Positions 8,867-14,051 of a DNA stretch of 19,711 nucleotides are shown here, piece by piece. The translations under genes were made by a program, and so were the position numbers. The stretch spans positions 1 to 19,711 of the forward strand of contig DCHK01000031.1 of NCBI GenBank assembly GCA_002315615.1, written 5' to 3'. Below the pieces are notes generated by a model. It ran no database searches, was not told the origin of the DNA, and worked only from the letters and a program-made list of their open reading frames with translations. The number at the start of each line of letters is the position of its first letter. Position 1 is the first letter of the stretch. This DNA is from Bacteroidales bacterium UBA1754. Lineage in GTDB: Bacteria; Bacteroidota; Bacteroidia; Bacteroidales; Paludibacteraceae.

Positions 8867-8919
8867 AAATAAAAGGTAATAACAAGTACGTTGCTTTGTT
8901 TTTGTTGACGTTTTTTCAA

Positions 8920-8947
8920 TTTGTTTTGAAATTGTTTTGTATATTTG
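8920..8947 (+). promoter_or_regulatory. Promoter of the hipB-like gene
   Basis: TATATTTG at 8940-8947 matches the Bacteroidota -7 consensus TAnnTTTG, and TTTG at 8920-8923 is a possible -33 element with a 16-base spacer, slightly short. The ATG follows 43 bases downstream. The expected transcription start falls on the palindrome at 8954-8968. Confidence 0.55.
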
Positions 8948-8953
8948 TAATTG

Positions 8954-8968
8954 ATAACATATTGTTAT
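8954..8968. promoter_or_regulatory. Candidate operator for the HipB-like repressor
   Basis: ATAACA, then TAT, then TGTTAT form a perfect 6-base inverted repeat with a 3-base spacer, extended outward by a TT/AA pair after one mismatch. It sits just downstream of the -7 element, where binding would block transcription. HipB-type antitoxins autorepress through inverted repeats, so autoregulation is the natural inference. The sequence differs from the E. coli HipB operator. Confidence 0.45.
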
Positions 8969-8990
8969 TAAAATAAACAAACAATCAGTT

Positions 8991-9320
8991 ATGAATAATA
9001 TATTATCACTTTTAGATAATTATACACTTGACGATGCTGATGACATAGCAAAGACTCTTGCCAATGATTTTCGCAAACGTCGAGTAGAAAAGAATTTTAC
9101 TCGAGAGCAGGTTGCTGAAAAGTCAGGTATTGCAGTCAGCAATATCGTTAGGTTCGAGCAAAAAGGACTTATTTCGTTGAAAAACCTTATCGGTCTTGCT
9201 ATGGCGTTGGGTTATACTTCTGAGGTGAGTAAAATTTTTTCTGAACCAAAGTTTTCCACTATGGAAGAACTTACTCAAATTCGAAAGAATAAGGATAAAA
9301 CAAGAGCGCACAAAATGTAA
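8991..9320 (+). CDS. HipB-like XRE-family transcriptional regulator (antitoxin)
   Basis: This 109-residue protein has a Cro/C1-type helix-turn-helix at about 26-80 (FRKRRVEKNFTREQVAEKSG followed by SNIVRFEQKG), with an acidic N-terminal extension and a basic C-terminal tail. Its stop codon overlaps the ATG of the hipA remnant (TAATG at 9318-9322), the usual arrangement of a hipBA toxin-antitoxin operon. In such systems HipB binds DNA and holds the HipA kinase inactive. Here the partner is broken, so this gene is either an orphan antitoxin or an idle regulator. The reading frame itself looks intact. Confidence 0.8.
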   Translation: MNNILSLLDNYTLDDADDIAKTLANDFRKRRVEKNFTREQVAEKSGIAVSNIVRFEQKGLISLKNLIGLAMALGYTSEVSKIFSEPKFSTMEELTQIRKNKDKTRAHKM

Positions 9321-9983
9321 TGGGAAAGATTGACAGACTCATAGTAAAATATCACGGGGTGGTTGTGGGAACAATTTCCTTGACGCCTGATGATAAGTGT
9401 TTGGCGTTCGAGTATGACTCTCGTTGGCTTGTTGAAGGGTTTAGTATTTCTCCGCTTGAATTGCCGTGGCATTGATATTCCCGACTTCAAACTTACCAAT
9501 GGCAAGTATTTTACTACTCGCCGTTTCGATCTCACCAACGAAGGTGAACGCATACATACAGCCACAGCAGGTGGGCTTTTGTGTTTATCACTTTCAAATC
9601 CAGTGCTTGACTACAGCAATCTTCTTGCTCTAACGGGGTTCTTGACACAAAATTCAAAGTATGTTGAGGAAATGTACCGTCGTATGGTTTTCAACTATCT
9701 CACAGATAACAAGGATGACCATTGTAAAAACTTTAGTTTTATAGTCCGTAAGGATATAAACGGCAAGTATATATGGCACCTTGCTCCTGCGTATGACCTT
9801 ACATTGTGTACTGAGGGATACAATGGTCAGCATGCTACCTCTGTTAACTCAACAGGTTATCCAACATTGCAAGATTTCATTGAGGTGGGTACAGAAATTA
9901 AGATGCACCAAAAGCGATGCAAGGAAATCTTTGATGAGGTATATTACAATTGTGGCGATTTACTTCTAAATAAGATAAAATAA
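9320..9983 (+). pseudogene. hipA toxin kinase, destroyed by an internal out-of-frame deletion
   Basis: The first 51 codons from the ATG at 9320 give a HipA N-terminus (KIDRLIVKYHGVVVGTISL, then FEYDSRWLVEGFSISPLELP) and then hit TGA at 9473-9475. From about 9468 the next frame continues with the HipA C-terminal half: GIDIPDFKL, YFTTRRFDL, VLDYSNLLAL, the catalytic-loop motif DNKDDHCKNFSF (about 9700-9740) and the metal-binding LAPAYDLT. HipA is a Ser/Thr kinase that, in E. coli, phosphorylates glutamyl-tRNA synthetase. The middle of the protein is missing, including the ATP-binding lysine region and the regulatory phosphorylation loop. By comparison with family length I estimate about 450-500 bases lost at the junction near 9466. 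The remaining frame 3' of the junction is otherwise undamaged, which suggests a recent event. Confidence 0.85.
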
Positions 9984-9989
9984 AAATTA

Positions 9990-10064
9990 TTATTTCCCCA
10001 ATACTGATACGACATTATTGCCGATTTTTACGATGTAAACGCCTAATGATGGTGCTATAAAACC
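9990..10064 (-). pseudogene. Remnant of a type IX secretion C-terminal sorting domain
   Basis: Read on the minus strand, the 24 codons before the TAA at 9990-9992 give FIAPSLGVYIVKIGNNVVSV and end LGK. The pattern GVYIVKIG..VV followed by a short basic end is the typical last strand of type A sorting domains of type IX secretion cargo. The frame enters from inside the 3' end of the M42 peptidase gene, so no protein with this tail can be made from a gene visible here. I read it as the leftover end of a cargo gene whose main body was replaced by the neighbouring accessory genes. The match is short, so chance cannot be excluded. Confidence 0.45.
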
Positions 10065-11008
10065 TATTGTTCTATAAATAATTCTATCAACTTAATGGCG
10101 CTCTCAATATCATCCTTAGATACCATTTCGTATGGGGTGTGCATATATCTACAAGGAATAGAAACAACAGCCGTACGCACACCTTCGTTTGATACTTGAA
10201 CCATATAAGCATCTGTACCTGTAAGACCCGGCGATGGTTCAATTTGATATGCTATATTGTTCTTTTCGGCAATGTCTTTAAGTTTATTATAGATGTCTTC
10301 ATCTACATTCGGACCTAGTGCCAATACGCAACCTTGTCCTAACTTTATGTCGCCATGTGTTATGGGATTCATTCCAGGGTAGTCGGTAGCGTGCGTTACA
10401 TCTATTGTGATGCAGATTTCTGGTTTTATGGCATTGGCAGCCACTATTGCACCACGCATGCCGATTTCTTCGTAGTTGGATGCCACATAATAAATATCAT
10501 AATTTACTTGTTTGTCTTTTAGTGCTTCTGCTACGCTATTCATCACTTGCACACCACAACTATTGTCTAATCCACTGCCTGATATATAATTATTGGGCAG
10601 TTCAATACGTGATGGTTGATAATAGACATAATCGCCAATGCTGACCATAGCAGTGGCCTCCGCTTTATTCTTGGCAGCAATGTCTATCCAAATATTTTCC
10701 CACGACAGTTTACTTGTTTCTTCTTTTTGCAAGTGAATAGGTTTTTTGCCTATTATACCCACTATTTTCCTATCGCCATGGTGTATTTCTACTTGCCTAC
10801 ACGGCAAAATGTTTACATCTATACCGCCGTATGGCTTTACATAAATGAACCCCGATTCATCTATGTAAGTTACCATCATTTTTACCACATCTGCGTGAGC
10901 AATGAGCATAAGTTTTGGTCCATTGCCTTGCTGATGTGAAATAAAATTGTCGATAATGTCATTTTTTGTCTTCTTAGGCAAAATTTCATTCAGCATTAAA
11001 TTCTTCAT
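10064..11008 (-). CDS. M42-family metallopeptidase, N-terminally short
   Basis: M42 peptidases are dinuclear metal aminopeptidases (FrvX/YpdE/deblocking aminopeptidase group). The 314-residue product keeps the full metal site: H38 and D40 (LIAHAD), D148 (SGLDNSCG), E180-E181 (NYEEIGMRG), D203 (TIDV) and H290 near the end. It starts only 37 residues before the first ligand, whereas the family usually has about 60-65. A different frame upstream (ATG 11075 to TGA 10986) supplies a plausible missing N-terminal helix, suggesting a frameshift. It lies downstream of the radical SAM gene, the precursor-peptide gene and a hairpin terminator, so it may trim the leader of the modified peptide. That role is inference from position. 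Confidence 0.8.
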   Translation of the reverse strand: MKNLMLNEILPKKTKNDIIDNFISHQQGNGPKLMLIAHADVVKMMVTYIDESGFIYVKPYGGIDVNILPCRQVEIHHGDRKIVGIIGKKPIHLQKEETSKLSWENIWIDIAAKNKAEATAMVSIGDYVYYQPSRIELPNNYISGSGLDNSCGVQVMNSVAEALKDKQVNYDIYYVASNYEEIGMRGAIVAANAIKPEICITIDVTHATDYPGMNPITHGDIKLGQGCVLALGPNVDEDIYNKLKDIAEKNNIAYQIEPSPGLTGTDAYMVQVSNEGVRTAVVSIPCRYMHTPYEMVSKDDIESAIKLIELFIEQ

Positions 11009-11075
11009 TTAGAAAGCGAGCTAACTCAATGGTAATACATTCTAATGGTATTGGTAAAAAATTTAATTTGAGCAT
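10986..11075 (-). CDS. Short ORF, possible displaced N-terminus of the M42 peptidase
   Basis: Twenty-nine codons (starting MLKLNFLPIPLECITIELAR, then FLNEEFNAE) end in TGA and overlap the start of the M42 gene by 23 bases in another frame. The sequence looks like the first helices of an M42 protein. Joined to the main frame by a +1 shift between 10989 and 11008, the metal-binding histidine would fall at about residue 62, as is normal for the family. Alternatives are a translationally coupled leader peptide or an unrelated chance ORF. Confidence 0.4.
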   Translation of the reverse strand: MLKLNFLPIPLECITIELARFLNEEFNAE

Positions 11076-11160
11076 TTCATATTGACCAATAAAATCATTC
11101 TAACGTGCAATTTCAAAAAAGACCATACTCATTAGGTTGGCTAAAAAAATTATAAATCTT

Positions 11161-11200
11161 AACAAAAATTCTTTAGGAGAGAATACCCTCCCCTAAAGAA
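11161..11200 (-). terminator. Hairpin terminator after the precursor-peptide gene
   Basis: On the minus strand, UUCUUUAGGGGAG pairs with CUCUCCUAAAGAA over 13 positions (one G-U pair) around a 6-base loop, followed by UUUUUGUU. On the plus strand the same stem has an A-C mismatch and a weaker trailing run, so it is oriented for minus-strand transcripts. It begins 6 bases after the stop of the 34-codon gene. Partial read-through would set the ratio of peptide and maturase to the M42 peptidase downstream. Confidence 0.75.
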
Positions 11201-11206
11201 AAATAA

Positions 11207-11311
11207 TTACGTCATACGATACATAATGCCACACGCGGTTTCGCAGTATGAAGGGCAACCACTTGCGCTAATAACGCTTGACATTGCGCTAATTCCAAGT
11301 TCCATTTTCAT
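11207..11311 (-). CDS. Putative RiPP precursor peptide with three cysteines
   Basis: This 34-residue ORF follows the radical SAM gene by 45 bases. It starts MKMELGISAMSSVISA (a candidate leader) and continues with a short S-G and then CPSYCETACGIMYRMT, the candidate core. Cys residues at 19, 23 and 27 give an exact CxxxCxxxC spacing. An AGGAAC motif lies just upstream of the ATG. A hairpin terminator follows the stop by 6 bases, as is common for abundantly made small peptides. The position next to a maturase with a PqqD-like recognition domain and SPASM motifs makes it the obvious substrate. Cysteine thioether crosslinks are the likeliest modification. I do not recognise the peptide family, and no GG cleavage motif is present. 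The ORF is short, so the call rests on context. Confidence 0.7.
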   Translation of the reverse strand: MKMELGISAMSSVISASGCPSYCETACGIMYRMT

Positions 11312-11357
11312 AGTTCCTAAAATTTATTGGTTATAGGTGTACTGCGGGAGACACCAT

Positions 11358-13421
11358 TTATCCCTTTGTATCATATTTGCGTTGCAAGGTAACCTTGGCC
11401 TTCGGCAATTTTTGCAATGCTTTTACAAATTCTTCTTTGTTCATAGGCTCATCTTGCTCCATCAATTTATGAGCAAGATTATACCTACATTTTGCCATAT
11501 AGCAGTTTGTTTCTGCAGGTTTACGGAAATCGCCATGCTCGGTATAGTTCACGCCTGCACATAAGTTACAATAGTCACAATAATCATATTTACCACATTC
11601 GGTATAGTCTTTTACCACAGCTTTGCGCCATTCTTTTAATGGTTTGCTATTGGCAAGTATTTCTAATACTGATTGTTCTTTCGTGTTGCCAAAAACTAAA
11701 GTAAAAGTAGGGCACCCTCTTAAATCTCCATTGGGAGCCATACAAAACCCCGTGCCACCAGCGCCACAACTACACAAGTTTATATCACGTATTTGGGCTC
11801 CATAGTTTGGCGCTTCTTTGCCAATATATAGTGCAAGATTATTGTCGCGCAACACCACTTGCAGTTGCTCTTCTGTTAGTCGTAATTGCTTTGCACATAG
11901 GTCGCCATCGTTACTTTCGGTAATGTTAATTTCAAACTGTGGTTGTGCGCCATATTGTTTAGCTAAATCAGCTACCATATAGTAGGTGTGCAAATTTGGT
12001 TGCATCACACAACATTTCAAGTTCATTGGTATGGCTAAGTCAGAAAGTTGTTTTACCACTTGCATAGAGCGCTCCCAAGAACCTGGTATGCGTGTAATAG
12101 CATCGTGGTCTTCTGCTACACCGCTATAAATGCTCACACCCACCAAACGTGGATAATAGTTTGCCAATCGTTGCACATCTTTTGTTATGCGTTGTCCGTT
12201 AGTAAAAATGTCAAATGCTATTTCTTTTTGATAAAGATAATCAATGAGTTCCCACGTGATTTCTTTTGAGAATGGGTCTCCACCACTCAAGCAGACTTTT
12301 ACAAGTCCAAGCTCGTACATTTCGTCAACTATGCGCTTATAGTCGTCTAATGTCAATTCTTTTATATCTGCTCTATGGCTCACTTCTTCATTATTGCGTG
12401 TAGCACCAGGATTATAACAATGAATACACATCTCACTACAACGGTAAGTCATCTCAAACATGCAAGAGCAAATGGTATGTTTGTCATCAACAGCGTCAAA
12501 ATATAATTGCTCGGCATTTGATGTCCACATAGGTAGTTTTTCTTCAGTTGGTTTGTCAACCCATGCTGTTTCTTTTCGCTTAAACTCTGCCAATTTCGCA
12601 CGATATCTTGTAATTTCTTCTTTTGAGAAAAGATGGTTAGTCAATAATCCGTTTTGCATAAGAATTTTTGCAAAATCTTGTATGGATTCTTCCGCAATAC
12701 CCGTTTGCAGAGCGATTTGCTTAATATCAACTTCTCCATTTCTTCCACTACTCAATATTCTGCCAATCACGTCGGCAGAATAACTTTCAAAGAAATAACT
12801 GAAGCCAGATATTAAATTGTAAAACAACGCTACACGTTTTTCACTATTATAGCGCCCGCATGTCCATTCTGGACGATAAATTAATGGAATGATTTCGTAT
12901 ACTGTAATCGAGTTAATATCAGACCACTCACGTTCGTTTAAGTCCTCTAGTGAATAATCGTTTTTTAGTTGTTGCCAATTTTTGTTGTATGTATTGGTTT
13001 TACAAACCTTGAATTTCAAATTACGTGGTAGTATGAATTCTGCTTCATAATTTGCATCTCCAAAGTATTTTTTTACATTAATCGAGGGTATTAGTTCACA
13101 ATGTTTAATTATAAATAACGCAGTATTAGAAGTCATAAAATGGAGCGACATTGCATATTCAGCCTCCGCACTTGTTGATACATATGCACAATCATGAATA
13201 ATATTGTCTTTTGTGCAAACATTTTCATTCTCTAAAACACGATACAAAGTAGATGGAGTTCCCCCATTTTGCATCATGTTATCAAGAGAGACTACCTCTT
13301 TTGGTGTTTCTCCTGAGCGAATCTGTTGATTTATACTTGTTCCATCGGTAAGCCCTTCGGCTGTTGTGTACTTCCGTAAAGCTTGTTCTTCTAATTCTGT
13401 CATAAATACGTGTGTGTCCAT
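11358..13421 (-). CDS. ADP-ribosyltransferase-like / PqqD-like / radical SAM-SPASM fusion, probable peptide maturase
   Basis: This protein has 687 residues in four parts. Residues about 8-145 look like an R-S-E class ADP-ribosyltransferase: ALRKYTT and SINQQIRSG (the usual YT...IN..LR opening), YR with R61, VSTS at 81-84, and YEAEFILPRNLKFKV with the ExE motif E126-E128. Residues about 170-265 resemble a PqqD-type recognition element or winged helix (ALFYNLISGFSYFFESYSAD to ILMQNGLL). The radical SAM core begins near 315 with CSEMCIHC (C328, C332, C335) and LSGGDPF. A SPASM region follows with Cys at 550, 552, 560, 570, 609, 615, 618, 621, 640 and 645, expected to hold auxiliary Fe-S clusters. 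The precursor-like gene lies downstream and a structured RNA upstream. SPASM maturases usually crosslink peptide side chains. What the N-terminal domain modifies is unknown: the peptide, another protein or a nucleic acid. Confidence 0.85.
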   Translation of the reverse strand: MDTHVFMTELEEQALRKYTTAEGLTDGTSINQQIRSGETPKEVVSLDNMMQNGGTPSTLYRVLENENVCTKDNIIHDCAYVSTSAEAEYAMSLHFMTSNTALFIIKHCELIPSINVKKYFGDANYEAEFILPRNLKFKVCKTNTYNKNWQQLKNDYSLEDLNEREWSDINSITVYEIIPLIYRPEWTCGRYNSEKRVALFYNLISGFSYFFESYSADVIGRILSSGRNGEVDIKQIALQTGIAEESIQDFAKILMQNGLLTNHLFSKEEITRYRAKLAEFKRKETAWVDKPTEEKLPMWTSNAEQLYFDAVDDKHTICSCMFEMTYRCSEMCIHCYNPGATRNNEEVSHRADIKELTLDDYKRIVDEMYELGLVKVCLSGGDPFSKEITWELIDYLYQKEIAFDIFTNGQRITKDVQRLANYYPRLVGVSIYSGVAEDHDAITRIPGSWERSMQVVKQLSDLAIPMNLKCCVMQPNLHTYYMVADLAKQYGAQPQFEINITESNDGDLCAKQLRLTEEQLQVVLRDNNLALYIGKEAPNYGAQIRDINLCSCGAGGTGFCMAPNGDLRGCPTFTLVFGNTKEQSVLEILANSKPLKEWRKAVVKDYTECGKYDYCDYCNLCAGVNYTEHGDFRKPAETNCYMAKCRYNLAHKLMEQDEPMNKEEFVKALQKLPKAKVTLQRKYDTKG

Positions 13422-13449
13422 TAGTTTTATTCATTTTACAAAAGGGCAT

Positions 13450-13482
13450 AAAAAAAGCGGGACTGCATTGTTGCTGTTCCGC
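13450..13482 (-). terminator. Intrinsic terminator at the end of the structured RNA
   Basis: On the minus strand, GCGGAACAGC and GCAGTCCCGC form an imperfect stem (two mismatches) around AACAAT, followed at once by seven U at 13456-13450. It ends 28 bases before the start codon of the 687-residue radical SAM protein, so it either ends an independent small RNA or controls read-through into that gene. Confidence 0.65.
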
Positions 13483-13750
13483 ATATCAGGCTCTCGCATT
13501 GCCCTAAAGGTAAAACAAGCAACACGAAGCCCACGCTGTATGCACATATATGAATATACGCACCACGAGGACATCTCGTGCCACAATGTTTTGACCTTTT
13601 GTTGAATTTGCGAGATTCGATATGCCAAAACAAAGCGCAAAAAGACGCCTTTTTTAATATGTCCGCAAGCCCACCCAAAAGAGAACACGCCCCAGCGTGG
13701 GCTTAGCAAAAGAAAACAACGCCATCGCTATGGCTAAATAGTTGTTTCCA
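13450..13750 (-). ncRNA. Structured RNA or leader upstream of the radical SAM gene
   Basis: Starting from the -7 element at 13757-13764, a transcript of about 300 nt would open with a hairpin (GAAACAAC/GTTGTTTTC plus GCCAT/ATGGC, 13712-13748) and end at the U-run at 13450. Between them are long complementary segments: 13481-13487 with 13619-13625, 13492-13498 with 13609-13615, 13506-13517 with 13587-13599 (one bulge), and a CACGAG/CTCGTG hairpin near 13564-13580. A 12-base pairing of 13527-13538 with 13693-13704 crosses the others, so a pseudoknot is possible. It lacks the signatures I know for tmRNA, RNase P RNA and SRP RNA. The short ORFs in this stretch look spurious. It may be a stand-alone RNA or a regulatory leader of the downstream gene. 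Confidence 0.65.
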
Positions 13751-13756
13751 TAAATG

Positions 13757-13764
13757 CAAATTTA
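13757..13764 (-). promoter_or_regulatory. Promoter -7 element for the structured RNA
   Basis: On the minus strand TAAATTTG matches TAnnTTTG exactly. The predicted start, about 7 bases further on, falls at the first base pair of the opening hairpin of the RNA. No clear -33 TTG is seen at normal spacing. Confidence 0.55.
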
Positions 13765-13837
13765 GAAACAAATTTGAAAAAAGAAAAGATATTCAAAAAA
13801 AATGGATAATTTGAATGATTTGCTAATGTGCTTTTAC

Positions 13838-14007
13838 GCTACGCTTTTACCCTCGGTACAATTACCCCCAAGATCCCCTAAAGAGGGTTGTAATATGCAC
13901 GTTAATTGTTGATTTACAATATATTACGTACTATAAACTAGTAGAGACGCCATACTATGACGTCTCTACAATCGTTTTGGGGTAAAAGCACAGCGAAGTA
14001 GCAAAAG
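13838..14007. repeat. Inverted-repeat element with internal hairpin (includes repeat copy 2)
   Basis: GCTTTTACCC at 13843-13852 and GGGTAAAAGC at 13980-13989 are perfect inverted arms, imperfectly extended outward to about 25 bases. Inside are copy 2 of the dispersed repeat (13899-13938) and a hairpin with 9-base arms GTAGAGACG (13941-13949) and CGTCTCTAC (13961-13969). No ORF of note is present. The structure resembles a small non-autonomous element or a compound intergenic palindrome and lies between metH and the structured RNA. Confidence 0.5.
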
Positions 14008-14027
14008 TTACGTCGTGCTTTCAGCAC
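14008..14027. repeat. 20-base intergenic repeat
   Basis: TTACGTCGTGCTTTCAGCAC matches 271-290 at 18 of 20 positions, in the same orientation. Both copies lie downstream of minus-strand genes (metH and holB), close to a palindrome. Confidence 0.5.
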
Positions 14028-14051
14028 TCTTCTCTCTTCACTCTTCACTTT

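Noticed and set aside
8867..8930. Terminator after the 876-residue protein
   Set aside because: Only a weak AACAA/TTGTT pairing was seen near 8880-8903, not enough to call a hairpin.
8429..8980. 183-codon minus-strand ORF opposite the large propeller-like protein
   Set aside because: It is antisense to a long intact gene, has no recognisable domain and has atypical composition.
9390..9467. Plus-strand start of the hipA C-terminal frame at the ATG at 9390
   Set aside because: The first 26 codons are an out-of-frame reading of the hipA N-terminal part. HipA-like sequence begins only at 9468.
13431..13709. Minus-strand ORFs of 80-92 codons upstream of the radical SAM gene
   Set aside because: They overlap in two frames, have odd composition and lie wholly inside the region of strong RNA secondary structure. 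I treat them as spurious.
13450..13750. tmRNA, RNase P RNA, SRP RNA or cobalamin riboswitch
   Set aside because: No tag-peptide frame or CCA end, no RNase P core motif, no SRP loop motif and no B12 box could be found.
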